Assembly (NCBI GenBank): GCA_905250075.1
Contig: CAJNOP010000719.1
Coordinates: forward strand, 41,851-105,850
Origin: Rotaria sp. Silwood1
Lineage: Eukaryota; Rotifera; Eurotatoria; Philodinida; Philodinidae
Length of the DNA stretch: 64,000 nucleotides
Direction of reading: 5' to 3'
Of the stretch, positions 10,623 through 38,091 are shown in pieces. Each line of letters begins with the position of its first letter. Within the stretch, counting starts at the first letter, position 1. Position numbers and translations under genes: made by a program. Under the pieces are notes generated by a model that saw only the letters and a program-made list of their open reading frames with translations, made no database searches and was not told the DNA's origin.

Positions 10623-13115
10623 AATAATAAAGTTGTCTGTTGGTCGTTTAAGTTAAATTGCGTCTTAGAACAAAACAATGGCATTGATAGCTGTTTTTAT
10701 AGGTGTTAGAAAAGCCATGATTTAACAAGTAAATATTTTGATAAGATTCTTCTATTCGATATTTAGCATTGTCATTAAATCCCCCTTTTTTTTTTTTTTT
10801 TCGTTAATAAACATTTAAATTCTTCGAGCATCAATATTTCAAACAATGTTATATGATATGCTTGTCATTTTCTTTCATATTAGAAAAAAAAAATAAAGAA
10901 AGAAATACAACATAAACTTAGTCAATATGATAAGTATCCTTTAAACATAAGTTAAATGAAGAATAAATTAAGTTGATACGACATTGATGTACTTTAATAA
11001 GAGTGAAAATTTGATCAATGCAACATGATAAAGAACATGATGTACTTTTTAGTTATTTTTTTGAAAAAAAAAAGAAATCTAATTTTTCTTTTTTTTTTTT
11101 GCAAGTTTTATTATGATTAAAAAACGAGACGGATGAAATAGATGTTTTTTTTTGGATTCGATTCATATTATTACGTGCAATTCGGATTTGTTTTCTTGAT
11201 GAAAAATGTCCTTAAGTTTATCTTGTTTTTTTTTTTTCTTTTGTTATAAATGAATGAAAAAAAATATGTCAATGTCTGGTACACGATATCCCGTCTATCA
11301 AGGTAATTATGATTACTTTTTCACATATCCAATCTTGTGATTATAATCATAATTAATGATGCATATCGTTTTGTTTTTTTTGACACCTAGATATATATAG
11401 GTATAGATCGTAAACAAAAAATATTTTTTTTATTACTGCACTTTTAAGTTGAAACTAATATTGTAATAAATTATTTTTTCATATTGCATGTATATTACTA
11501 TTGAAAATGAAGTTAATATTATGGTAAATTAAAACATTCGAGAATATTTCTTGATTATGACATTTAATCAACAGTGGAATAATTAAATATATTTTTATCA
11601 TTCTTATCATCACGTACTCATGCAAGATAATAAATGATACATATAATCGCAATAATCCCAAGGCTTTTTATCTCTCTCTGTTTTTGTTTTTTTTCATTAT
11701 AGTCTATGTTTTTCGTAATAAATCAAGGAGATTAATATCTATTTTATCGTATATATTCATATTGTTATTTCAACGAGAAGAAAAATACATTGAAGTACCA
11801 AACATAATTTTCATTTTGTTTTTCGTAAACATTTATTAAATAATCTTATATTCTAATGCTATTTTTTTTCTCTCTTTATTTATTAACTTAAACTAAACAA
11901 CAACAACAGCAAAAAAGAAGTCCTTACACTTATCTGTCTGTTTATAATCTTATTCACTACTCGTTTTTTTTTGTCCTTCAGACACATCGAATATTATAGA
12001 TACATCAAATTGGATCATAACAATAACTCGAATAGTCTACGAACAAAAAAAAAAAGGAAAAGAAAGAAGTATAATGAATAGAGCACAAGAACAAAGAAAA
12101 GAAAAGATGACAAGATAGAAATCAAAAAAAAAAAGAGAAAAACCATAGAAGAGAAATCACACAAACATAAAGAGGAAGAAATAATAGAAAAACAAACATC
12201 AAACATGGCTTTTGGTCATCATTGCGCATAAGAAGAAAGAAAAAGAACAAACCAAGATCACTCATCTTTTTTTTTTTTTTTTTGGTTTTTTGTTTGAATT
12301 TCATCTTAGACACTCATAGAAAATACAAGGACTTAAGACCGGATATAGATGAAAAACAAAAACGAAAAAGAATATATGTTCACAAGTAAATTAATATGTG
12401 TTATGCTTCGCAAATATCCAGGAAATTACATACATGTAATTATATACATAATGAAAAATATTCGTTGCCTTAATTTGCTCGATAGCTACATTTAATGATT
12501 TCGAGCAATGAAAAAAAAAAAAAAAGAAAGAAACAAACAAAATGGCACGCGAACAGAGAGGCAAATATATATATATATTTACAATGGAACAACAAAAAAA
12601 AGAAAATGTGATAAACAAAAGACAGACTATAACAAAATTTTAGTCGGAGCGTTCGAACAAGAGATAGAATAAATACTCAAGAAAAAAGAAATGATCATAA
12701 ATTAGAGACTTAACGGCTCGAATTCGATAATTTTAATATCTCTCATCTTCAAGTATATAAATTCAATCTCCTTTCTGTATATATAGTACGCATCACGACT
12801 GACCCTGATGTTAACAAGAGAAAAAAAAAACAAGAAAGAAAACAAATCTGTACAACAGAAAGGAAAAGAAAAAAGAATACTGAAGGGAAGAACAAGAGAA
12901 AGAAAAGAAAGAAAGGAAAATCCATTAAATGTCAGATCGAAGTCACTGGGTATGAAAAAACGACCTATCCTATTCGCGTTCTTCTGATCTAAGGATTCAT
13001 GCGGGAAAGAAAAAAAAAGCCAAAAAAATGTATAAAAGTAAAACAAATAAACAAAAAGAAAAAGAAAAAGAAAAACAAGGACACTTCTTTTTTTTTTTGC
13101 TTTTATATTTTTTTT
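10623..13115. other. Intergenic, low complexity
   Basis: AT-rich DNA with poly(T)/poly(A) tracts (near 10790, 11088, 11228, 12268, 12508) and purine-rich blocks at 12050-12160 and 12820-12930. The left part should hold the promoter of the EGF-like gene and the right part the 3' UTR of the MNK kinase. ORFs here are products of homopolymer tracts. No repeat family or RNA gene was recognised. Confidence 0.5.
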
Positions 13116-17108
<3,993 letters not shown>

Positions 17109-20100
17109 TCTTATATTTTTTGTCTGATAAATTAAAATAATAATAAATTAAATTGTTGTTTTTTTGTATTATAATACTAGTCCCATCAAATAGATTTACT
17201 ATAACTGATGAACGATCTTTTTCTTGGTTTTTTCGCTCACTAGCAACACACACAAAATTTTGTTAGTCGCCGCTTGCGCGCACGAGAGAAATAAAGACTA
17301 TATAGAACAGTTTGCTTGCTATATATACTACTACAGCTAGTTGCCTGCCTATATGATTCTCTCTTTCTGTCCTTTTTTTTCTCTCTCTCTCTCTGTCCCT
17401 CTCTCTTTTTCTCGTATTTTTTTTCGTTCTCTTCTTTTTTTTTTGCTTTTACCCGGGTGCAAATTTGCCCTTTACTTGCAACGCTTATACTTACGTGCCT
17501 CGTTCGCATTAGCTCTCGCTACATACACACACACATACACGTCACAAGACTATGACTGCGCGTGAGAAGAAAAAGAAAGAATTGAGAGAATATGTATGCA
17601 TATATACATATAAAACACGTGTTCGCTTTTATTTACCTAAAAGGAAAGGGTTAGGTGTTCGTTAGTCTTTCTCTCGAATGATAGAAGACGATAAACAACG
17701 ATTATTTAGTTGTCGTAGTATAGTACTAAACAGATAAGTACCCATAGAATGGATGAGAAGTTTTTGTATGCCGAGGGATGACAATATTTCGTCATTCTAT
17801 AATGTATATCTACTGCGCAGTTTTTCCAAGAAAAAAAAAAGAAAATAATAATTGGTTTGCGAATCACATGATATTTCAAGGTAAACATCTGTAAAGATAA
17901 TTATTAATAATTGACATAGCAAACGAAAACTATTCTATATTTAACTTAAAAATAAAAATAAAAAAAAAAGAAGTAATCATGATTCAAATACGAAGAAAAA
18001 AAAAAGCAGAAAACGAAACGCAAAAAAAAAAAGAAAATATGAATGACCTTGGATTTAACAAAAAAGAGCTTTTTTTTACCATATTCTGTTTTTAGAAAAG
18101 AAAACGAGAATATTCGAGAACAAACTGTGGTTAAACAAAAATGAATCTTAATTTCTTTTTTGCTAAACAAATATATATCTCCACTTCATCTTACTATATT
18201 GCATCAGCTTCATCGTGTTTCCTTTTTTTTTCTTCGTAACAATCTATCATTCATTTCTATCTTGATGACACATAAGGATTTGATGATCAATGTATATATG
18301 ACGTGGCAGTAACAGCAGATGGTTTCTATTGCCTTTCTCTTTTTTTTTACGCGTGACATTCAATTTTATGTTTTTCTGGTTCATTCCGTGAAAGAAGAAA
18401 AAAAAAAAAAGAAAAGTGAAAAGCTCCCAAGGCAAGGTGCTAAGTCTCTCACATGTGTAAAAAGGATTTACGCTAAACTATAAGGCAAATATTTAAAAAA
18501 AGATGATTCAATTTTACAAATGATGATTCAGTTTTACGACGATCACAGTATGAAAAAAAATCAAAATAGAACGGGTGCAAGTGTACCGCATGTGTATCAT
18601 TTTTTTTTAATATTTACTTTCAAAAAAAAAAACAAAACGAGCATAGTGCAAAAGATTGAAAATAAAAAAAAATAGATAAAAAAAAAACTTACGATTATTT
18701 TAGAAGGATATTGACAAACAACAACAGTCGGGGCCATTATTGATAGTGTGAAGTAAAGGTAAAGTTATATAATGGCTGTATTTCGTATTTATATCACATA
18801 AACCTTGATGCATGACACATTGGAAAAAACGACGTTTCATCAGCTTATTGAGAATGAAAAAAAAAGTATATGCGACATTCCTTGAAATAATGACAAAAGA
18901 TATCAGAAAAAAAAAACGTGTAAGCAATCATACTAGAAACTTCTCCATATACAAATCATATCAGGTTTTTCGGGAAAAGCTTAAACAAATTGTCATTCAT
19001 TTATAAAAAAAAATAAAAAAAACATGATCATTGAGTAAAATATAACGATTGCTTATGTATGTCATTTTAAGTAAATTTAAACCTGAGAAATCGCCTACTT
19101 ATATTGTCAAACTTTTTGTTTTTTCTTTTTATTGTCAAGATGTTCTATTTACAGTTATTGTAAAAAAACAGAACAAACTAATTTAGTTCTGTTTAATATA
19201 ATTATTTATGATTTTCTATTTTTTACATTAAATTTTCATTATCATTTTTTTTTTCTTTTTATAAGTCATGATTTATTCTCTATGATATTTGCTTAGAATA
19301 TTTTCGAAATAATTGTATGACGTTGTTTCTCTTCCTCGGTAAACGATTATTCTTGGCAAAAGAGACATTAAACACCAAATACTTTAATTCCCATGATTAC
19401 TAATCACAACAAATCGTCATTCGTAGGCCCCATAGTGATTAATTATTACCCATAAAAAGAATATGACGAAATAGAGAAGCATGATTTAGAACGTTTTAAA
19501 AATAACTCTTTTTCTTTTATTTTAAAAAGGTTTAATGCATACTTGAAATCAGACGAGTCATTGAATGTATTATTATTATTATTATTATTGTTAAGAAGCT
19601 ATTGTCATAGATACTTTTTTTTTTTTTGTTGTTGATAAAATCATTTCATAATTATATCTCATTAACATTGTCTCCTTGATTGTCAAGTTTTTCTTTTTTA
19701 TCAATAGATATAAACAAAAAATATATCTTAACATGTACTTATACATTCTAAAATATGAGAATTATGAATAGAATTTAAATTATTTAGATTTTTATTTATT
19801 TATAGAAATTAAAAGGTCATTGATAAAAGTTTTTTTTTGAAATTTGATCTTTTGAATTATGAAAATAATTTTACATTCTATTTTAATATATAAAATGACA
19901 TAAATCAAATATGTGTAATTAAATAAATATTTTTTTTTTTGTTCGTGTTTAGTAAAACTATGGCCTTTTATAATAAATTTATCTTACAGATAAACTATAT
20001 AATAATATTAGGAGTATGCCTATAGACGTACATATTCCCATATGATGGCTTTGTTACTCATGTGCATACTTGTCGTGCGAACGATCGTTACTTGTACTTT

Positions 20101-21757
20101 TATTCTTACACAAGTACAATATTTACAGTACTTGCCCTCGAGATAGTCCGTGTTTGGCCATGACTGATTGAGAACAGGTTAAAATACTAAGCATGTTTGG
20201 CATTTATCTATACATATATAATATATTGATAAATTATAAAACTTGGAGGTGAAATAGAAATGTAATTGATTAGTCAGTCTGTTCCATTAAAAAAAAACTA
20301 TATTGAATATCTTAGATTGTTTTTCATTCTTTCAAAAATTATTTATGTATATTAGAATTAATAACGAACTTTGTACAGTAGTTGTGTTGATGAAACCTAA
20401 GAGTAAATAGGCGCAATATACAACTGTCGAAACTCATAAAATAACGAAAAGAAAAACTAATGTATTTAGTTAACGTCGCTTTTTTTTACACGTCTAATAG
20501 GTTATCATGGCTTTTCTCATTATTCTATTTGTTTATATCTATAACCAGTAGCTATAATGATGCATTTATACTTGATAGACATTAACTAAAATTGTCAGAA
20601 AATAATAACTATATAACTAAAAATCTATCATCATAGTTACAGCTGTTTATCTTCAACAGATACAATCGAACCATCATCAGTAGCTATTTCATTTATTAAC
20701 TTTTGTCCTTATCACATAATTAGATTTTCTAATTGAAATAAATACGAAATATTATAAATCTGCACTTAATCGATATACAGCAAAAGTTCCTAGATTCCGT
20801 CAATCTTTCTTAGAACATTAGTAAACCTCTCCCCGTAATAGAAGCCCTCACCCTATTAGAAGCCCCCCTATAAGGTATCTCTCCAGCAAAATCCGAAGAA
20901 AGTTTACAAGTCCAAATAGAAGCCCCATGGGGCTTCTAATATGGGAGGGGGTTTATTATCTGATGCAATAAAGAACATATCTTAGTAGTCAGAACATTTT
21001 TTCCGTTCTATTAAAAATACTCATGAATAATCAAAACACATCATATTTTTCTTTTTTTTTTTTCAACATAAACAATCTAAGATATTTGCTTGTTTATATA
21101 TCATGAAAAAGAAAAAAAAAAGCATTGATTTGTGTTTTAGTAGTGCTCCACACTTTATTATTAGTTTTGTTTATTTTTTTGTAAATTCTTCGACTGACAC
21201 ATCCGAGGTCGTTGGTCGTACAATTGCAAATAAAGACAAGAGAGATTCTGACGATCATAATAAGTTCGTCTTACAAACATCTGAGAACGAGAAAGTGACG
21301 ACGAAAAAAAAGAAGAAAAGAAGCATGATTCTAATAACACAATGAGAATTAAGTGACAATAATCAAAAAAAAAAAAAAAAGAAAAGAGAAAATAACATGA
21401 ATAATGCTAAAATCGTCTATGAAACTAATTCTCTAATGACCAGTTTTCTTTCAAGACGATATTATAATAGAAAAGACAAAAAAAAACGATAAAGAGAGTG
21501 AGAGACATAGCACCAAAAGAAAAAAAAAGAGATTCCCACACACACACGCAAGAAAAAAAATTTTTTTTTTTTTCCTTTGATTGACTTTGTTTCTTTTTGT
21601 TTTTTGTTTTCATTTCTGATATCTAATTAACTTGCAAAAAAGAACAAACAAATTTTTATAGAAGTGCAAAATATAGAAATATATATATATATATATATAA
21701 TATATACAAAAAAAAAGAAAGGGACCGGTTAAATCAATACTAGGATAAGTTTTTAAT
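17109..21757. other. 4.6 kb intergenic region between MNK and ROCK genes
   Basis: It lies upstream of the MNK start and downstream of the ROCK stop. It holds CT-rich simple sequence at 17360-17450, many A and T homopolymers, and a (TTA)n run near 19570. A small inverted-repeat element at 20822-20955 is listed separately. ORFs of 60-80 codons occur in the simple sequence and lack any recognisable content. The MNK promoter and possible 5' UTR exons must lie on the left side, but none could be fixed. Confidence 0.5.
20822..20955. mobile_element. 134 bp miniature inverted-repeat element
   Basis: The left end TAAACCTCTCCCC-TAATAGAAGCCC is matched by the inverted right end GGGCTTCTAATATGGGAGGGGGTTTA. 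Internal tandem GAAGCCC units and a perfect 20-bp palindrome AGAAGCCCCATGGGGCTTCT are present. A related fragment (CCCCCTCCCC..CACTGGGCTTCTACTG) lies at about 36777-36826. Short, GC-richer than its surroundings and without coding capacity; MITE-like. Confidence 0.6.
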
Positions 21758-31325
<9,568 letters not shown>

Positions 31326-33200
31326 TCTATTTTAACATTTAAATATAAATCATCATTTAGCACCCTTAAAAAATAAAAATAGATTAAATTCTTTTTTAAA
31401 TAACTAAATCACCTGTTCTTTCACATTTATTCATCACAGGAAATAAATCAATCTTAAATTAGAAAAAAAAAAAAACAAAACAATGACTTTAACCAACAAA
31501 ACAACAACTCATCCCTGTCTATACTAAACAAATAAGCACATATAGAGATACATGTATGATGTGTATGTAATATAATATGACTCAATTTAACAACAACCTA
31601 AACGTCAAATGGACAATTATAATTGACCAATAATTAAACGAGTTTATAGATACATTTCTACAACGATTCCGATGACATCTATCTAGATTAGAATCAAGAG
31701 GAAAAAAAGTAATCTTCGCCTTTGACAGCTTCGTTGTTTTTTCATCGTCTTCAGTCAATATCTATAATGATTTATGTATAGATATTAATACAGCATGCGT
31801 CTGCCAAGTACTTCCTGTTCGTAATTATACAGAATTCTATTTCTTTCTATTATTAGAAACTTGTTAAACTAGAACAAGAACTAATCTATCGGATACACTT
31901 TTTCTTTTGGTTAGAAAAAAGAAATTCTATTTGATCATAAAATGATTATTATTATTTATTTTGTCAATTGTAATATATATATATTTATGACAATGGCTAT
32001 TTTATTGGTAATAACTTCCAGAAGTTATTTATTCTACACTTGTATAAATAATTCTCTGATATTTATTTCAATGTACATAATAGAACAAATGATAAACTTA
32101 TTGCGAGACTATATAATAAGAAATTATCTAGTATTGTTTAGATTCAATAGAAATATATATTATTTCATAATAAAATTCAATGATTTGGAAGAATCAAATG
32201 AAAATTTAATAAATCGATGACAGTTTCACATTAACGATATGTCAGAAATTGTCATTCATACAACGATTTATTCGATATTAAAAATGTCATATAATTTCGT
32301 GACGAAAATAACAAGACATTGTTTCAATTTAGATATTTTTTTTTTTTGCAAGACAAGATCTTCTGGAAAATCAACAATCTCTCTTTACTAGACTGCACTC
32401 ATTTTTTGAATTTTACGCTTCAAGAATTTCTATAGACTGTTTATAGTTTGATAGAAAAAAAGTCAACAATGATACTTCACTTAATAAGAAATTCTTTCTG
32501 TTTAATCATATGGAATATTTTAAAAGTATTTTCACAAAAAAAAAAAAACACTCAAATATTAATAGCGAAGAAACACTTTAGTACTCTAATGCAATGTTTG
32601 CAAGACCTTTCTCTCTATATACAATGATAGTCAAAATAGTGCTCGATATATCTGGAATATATTGTCGTCCTTCAACTAATATCATAATAATAATATTTTG
32701 ATAAGAACTAGTTGTGCAGATACGTGACAATAATATTGTTTTTATTGTGTATATTCTACTTGTTGCTATCATTGTTTTGTTTATTCTCATTTTCTTCAAT
32801 ATTTAGCCATCTATATATATAAAAATAACAAGTTCATCAAATGATCAATCTAATTATTCATATATAATTGTATTTCTTGAATTTAGATTCGACTAAGTCA
32901 GAAGTCAAGCTGAAAGATTCTAATGACTAAAGTCAAAAATGATAATATAGTAAAAATAATATGATCTTGTACTATCATCATATTATGATGACAAATATGT
33001 TCTTATCGAAATTATAATTTTAGTTGAAAAACGATAATATAGATTATTATTTATATATATAAAAAGAAAATTTCTTTTCTTTTTTTATATAGAATATTAA
33101 ATTACATTTGCTTCTATTCTATTTGGTATGTCTTTTAAGTAATTTATCAATATGAGATAATCGTTAGTACATATTTTCTATTGAAATTTTGAAGATATGA
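31326..33200. other. Intergenic between ROCK start and ODAD4-like stop
   Basis: AT-rich, with no domain-bearing ORF on either strand. The minus strand reads ...AAAATAG|A-ATG at the ROCK start, so a splice acceptor lies one base before the ATG, compatible with trans-splicing or a 5' UTR intron. No repeat family was recognised. Confidence 0.5.
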
Positions 33201-36200
33201 TTAATTATTTATTGTTGATATAAATGGTAAATTAGATGAAGATGTAATAATAGTTGTCATAAATTGTTTATTATGATCAATATTTCGACGAATTTTTTTT
33301 TTATTTTCATTACATATATTAAAAAGTTGATAATATGGTATTAAAATACGCCAATTTTGTATATATTTATTATTATTAAATTGTTCAATAAATTGATTAT
33401 CTAAATTAATATTATTATTATTCATAATTGATGATATCCATTGTTGATTTATTTTATTTAAATATTTATTTTCATATTGAACATATAATGAAATATTATT
33501 TTGAAAAATATTTTCTTTATGATTATTAATATGACATATTAAATCATTTAAATATTTCATTTGATTTAAATCACCTAATTTATCTTTAAGATTTTGTGCA
33601 TAAATAATATATTCTTTTGAACGTTGAAAATCTTTTAATTGAAAATATATTTTACCTAATAATATATTTGCTTCAATACGTAATAATTCTTCATTTGATA
33701 TTGATGCATAATCAAGACATTCATATGCATATTTTTTAGCTTGATCATAATTATTTATATTTAAATAAGATAAACATAAATATTGATAAACAAATGCACG
33801 TTCATTATTTGATGTTGATTTATTAAGCATATCATTAAATATTTCAATTGCTTCAATATATTTATTTGATAATAATAAATTTTGACCTATATCATATAAA
33901 GCTCGATATAGACAACTTTGATCTTTTAATGGTAATAATATTTCATATGCTTGTTTATAATTTTCATAACTTTGATCATATAATTTTATTTCATTATAAG
34001 ATTGTCCAACTAATCGAAATGCTTCAGCTAACATTAAACGTGTACGAAGATCAGTTATATTATGTATATTATCAGATGAATGAAGACAATTGATAATTTT
34101 CATTGAACGATATAAAATCTAAGATGAAAATTTCGAATGTTAATTTATAATGATGATCAATATCTATTTTGAGAAATTTTCTTATAGTATTAGAAGTATT
34201 TTTTTTTAAAGAATTTCGATCGATCTTTTTAAAAAATCAACGTATTCTATGAGATGAATTTTCAATTATTTTGTGTACCCATAGAAGATCAACTAGGCTA
34301 TGCAACAGAGATGTCCATCGAGGCTGAAACTCTGCCGCGGCATTAGAAAAAAAGTTACCGCGCCGCTGCCGCGCCGCGATGGTTTTCAAAAAAGTGTTTC
34401 GATTTTCACTGCTGCAACTGTATTGGACCAGAAATATTGGAACTAGTCCATCAGATTCATTCAGTCTCGGGGTGTTTCATTTGTAAACAATGAAATTCTA
34501 TTAAATTCATGCAGTTTTTCAATGTCCTCGAAAAAAAATGCTGCCGCTGCCGCGATGAATTTTTAAGAAACCTGCCGCTGCCGCGTCGCCACCGCCACGG
34601 CGGCAGCGGCAGCGCCGCCATGGACATCTCTGCTATGCAAGCCTTAGATTTAAGTATTCAAGGATCATGAGCATTCTAGTCAAAATTTTCAAACGGTTTT
34701 TTCAAGAAATTTTTGTGTTTTTTCTTTTAAATAAATCAGTATTTTTATCTTGCTACCAAATTAGTATTTATTTCCTTATCCGTTCGTTCTGGATATAGAT
34801 GCATTGGGCAAATCATTGATGAAATTCTATACGATCGACGATTCTTATATCAAAAAGTGACAGAAATATATTTTTATATTGTTTTAAAAGCATCGAAGAA
34901 TGTAAAGAAAAATCTTATATTCAAAATGTTGAACTCGTCTTAAGTTAATCATTTATTTCAAATAGTTTCTTATCGATTGAAAATACATATTTATGTGCTA
35001 GTCATCTTAATGAAGAAAATAGAAAGACTGAGTAATGCATTTTCCATTTTCAACGCAACGCAAAAAAAGCAGATTTAAAAAATGTTTAAACTATGCTAAA
35101 TAAAATCTGAAAATTATCTTATTTAAAGTTTATTCAATATAGAATCTAATTTTGTTATTATTTTAGTTACCTCAATACTTTTTTCTTTTGGTGGTAATTT
35201 TTGTAAATACATAAGTTCTTCTTCAGCTATACGAGCAAGATTTGTTCGATCTGTTTCTGATGTACATATAATATTTTCTTGTGTAAGATTTTCATTAACA
35301 TGTAAACATTCAGCTTTATCAAGAAATTTAAGTTGAGATTCAATAATTGATATAGCTTGATGTGCATCAGTTTTTGCTTTATCCAAACCCGTAAAACCTA
35401 TATAAAAAAAAAAGAAGAAAACACATGAATTTTAAGTAAGAATATATTTTTAATACAAACCAACTGTTGGTTGTTTATCTTTATAAAGATTAATTAATAA
35501 TTTACGATCTTTTGATACTTCGATTAAAAGTCGATTTGCTTCTTTATCAGTATATTCTGTTAATGGTATTTTAATTGAAGATAATGATTTTCGTATAGGT
35601 GAACGATTAAGTAAATTTATTTTATTTATTTTTTTATCTTGAATATTAACTAAATTACTTGTTATTGTTAAATGTATATGTGAATTACAAATAGTACATT
35701 CAAGAATTTCTGTTGTTTTTCGAATACCTTCAATACATGTTTGTTGTGCTGGTTTTACTTTATTAGCACGATGAAAATACATCAATGCTATTTAAAATAA
35801 ATTTTTTTGTAGAAAAAAAAAAAAAATAAAATAAAAAGTTTATTACTCAACCTAATTCAAATTCACCATCTGCATATAAAACTTCAGCTTTTTGTAAACA
35901 AACATAATAAAAAAGAAGATTTGAATTTTTTTGTGTATCACCAATTAAATTTAATGCTAAATCTATATTCTAAAATAATAATTAAATTACGAAATTCTTT
36001 TTTTTTTTTCTATATGAATTACCCGTATCTTCTTGAGCTTTATTAATACTACCCATTTTAAGAAAGACACGTGAACGATCAATATAAGTTGCTGTATCAT
36101 CAGGATTTGATGATAAAGCTTTACTATATTGATCAAGAGCACCATATAATTGATGTCTTTTTTCATAAAATCGTCCAACACTTGTTGTCATACTATTTAA

Positions 36201-36245
36201 TATAGATTTTGATGCACTTCGTGGACGAGAATCTTCAACTGTCAT
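33201..36245 (-). CDS. ODAD4: TPR protein, outer dynein arm docking subunit 4-like
   Basis: Five exons: 36245..36023, 35962..35852, 35787..35461, 35397..35171, 34118..33201; 601 residues (human ODAD4/TTC25 about 670). Exon 2 uses the acceptor at AATATAG rather than the one 7 bp upstream, which keeps the frame. The N-terminal TPR set matches the TTC25 layout: RFYEKRHQLYGALDQYSKAL, then RSRVFLKMG, then LQKAEVLYADGEFELALMYFHRA..KPAQQ. The middle is low-homology and basic. The C-terminal half has about five more TPRs, for example LGQSYNEIKLYDQSYENY, YDIGQNLLLSNKYIEAIE and LLGKIYFQLKDFQRSKEY, ending in an Asn-rich tail. ODAD4 anchors outer dynein arms to ciliary doublets, which fits a ciliated animal. 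The start at 36245 lies 2 bp after a TAG acceptor; a longer start at 36272 is possible. A generic TPR protein remains the alternative. Confidence 0.7.
34306..34632. mobile_element. 327 bp GC-rich hAT-type MITE in ODAD4 intron 4
   Basis: Terminal inverted repeats CAGAGATGTCCAT (34306) and ATGGACATCTCTG (ending 34632) are flanked by the perfect 8-bp direct repeat CTATGCAA (34298..34305 and 34633..34640). Inside are arrays of GCCGCTGCCGCG and, near the right end, CGGCAGCGGCAGCGCCGCC, giving strongly GC-rich arms in an AT-rich intron. The 8-bp duplication and CA..TG tips fit a hAT-derived MITE. No coding capacity. Confidence 0.88.
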
Positions 36246-37080
36246 ATCTAGTTTATATAAATAAATGTACAAAAATAGAATAATTTATCAATTACAGTTA
36301 GCGCCTTGTTATTTACTAATAAGTTTTTATCTAGAAATATCCGAGATATAATTCTAATAATATATGACTTGAAAGATGACTTTTGAAAGTCTTGATCATA
36401 TGAATTTGTTGAGTAAAAGTCATAGCGAAACTACAGTACAAATTTAAAACGTGGTTATTATAAAAAGAAATGTTTTTTTTTCTTATTGATCGATGAAAGT
36501 AGTAGTTTTTCAATATTGTATTATTTTTAACTTTGATATAGTTATTTTCTTCTCGGAGAGCGATGCATATATTAGGAAGAGGAGTAAACTAACTTCTATT
36601 CTTAATTCCCAGAACTAAACTGGAGCTACAAATTTATAACCTTTGAAATAAAAAAAAATCTCGATATTTGGTGTTTAGTCAATTTTTAAAATCAGTTGTC
36701 ATCTTAAGAGACCACTTCACCAGTCAGTCGAGCATCCATCAATAGGGTCATTTTATTGTTGGAAGCATTCAAGTAACCCCCTCCCCTCGCTCCTTCAGAA
36801 TAAAAACCCACTGGGCTTCTACTGCGACCTACTTTTTTTTCGTTTCCCACAGCGAAATTTGAAAAACTATATTCGTAAAAAAACGTACTAAAATTGTAGG
36901 AAATGTATTAAAACCTCCTGGGAAAACCGATCTCAGTCCAGGAACGTTCAAATGGCATGATATTTTCAGCATATGTTGAGGTTGGAGTCGAGAAGCTATG
37001 ATAAAATTTTCATCCTAATATCATAATGTTTGAGGGCGATGTTGACCAACCAAAGTGAAACATAGCTCATTTGGCAAAAC

Positions 37081-37395
37081 CAAATTTTCCTATCTACGTT
37101 CATTTTATACATTTATTTTTTTGTTTTGTTTGAAAGAGCATGTCAGGATGCAGTGCAGTATAGAGCCCTTCTTTTTAAATTTTTATTTTTAAGGGGAGAG
37201 AAGTAGTCGAAAGTGCAATGACTCAAAAAGCTCTCGAAAATGATGTTTTACTTAGAAAAATGTTTGTATATATAGTAAAAGAAAAACTTAATCAAATGAA
37301 AGAGCTCTGCACTGCACTGCGCCTTGAGGTGCTCTCTCAAACAAAAAAAAGTTAAAATATATAGAATTAGTATCGATAGAGAAATTTGAATTTTG
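37081..37395. repeat. Foldback repeat with about 95 bp arms
   Basis: The left arm (about 37081-37180: CCTATCTACG.., TTTGTTTGAAAGAGCA, GCAGTGCAGTA, AGAGCCCTT) is repeated inverted on the right (about 37300-37395: AGAGCTCTGCACTGCACTGC, GTGCTCTCTCAAACAAA, TATCGATAGAG). The loop is about 120 bp and noncoding. Target duplications were not identified. Confidence 0.6.
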
Positions 37396-37970
37396 CGATC
37401 AAGAAACTATAAACGGAGAAAAAACGAAAAAGATTTTGTTTTTTTTCTGAACACAGTTTGTTTTTCGAATAGGGGATGACAGAAATCTTGAAAAATTCTT
37501 GAAAAAGACGGTGTGCTGGGTAAAAAAATTTTGTTGCTTATGAAAGATAAGATCATAGCCTATGTTCCCATGCATTTATCTTAATTTTGACCATTCCGAT
37601 AAAACTTGACTTTTTTTTTAAGGACCTTAAAACGTGAATATGAATTTATATACCTACGGGTGTCCCGAAGTGGTAAATTCCCACCCGCTCTCTCGTCCGA
37701 AACTTCCTGCTAATGTCACAAATTAGAAAACAGAAGGAGAAAAATATTGTTTAGCAGCAGAAGTATTGACATGATGTCGATGATGTGCGTAACTAATCAG
37801 TCCAACAAGAAAAAATATGACAGAATGATGGAATCAGATCGATGAGCACATGATCATTTTCTTTAAAATAGTGAAGATTATCAACCAAATTATTTGAGGT
37901 TTTAATTTTTCTATATATACACATTTTGAACTAAATATGCTTCTATTATGTTCAGAAAATCATAATCATG

Positions 37971-38091
37971 AGGGTGGGCGAGTGTAGGGATAGATGGAGT
38001 ATGGATGAATGAATGATTAAGGATGGATCGATGAGCAGAGTACCAAAACTCACACTAATATGCTGATTCTCACACATCCGTCCACCCACAA
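37971..38091. repeat. GGGTG / CACCC hairpin
   Basis: It begins GAGGGTGGGCGAGTGTAGGG with GGATGGAT-like units and ends CACACATCCGTCCACCCACA. It is a more diverged member of the TGTGGG-like hairpin set seen elsewhere in the window. Confidence 0.45.

Noticed and set aside
17240-17565. Overlapping ORFs on both strands
   Set aside because: They come from CT-rich simple sequence; no domain and no start context.
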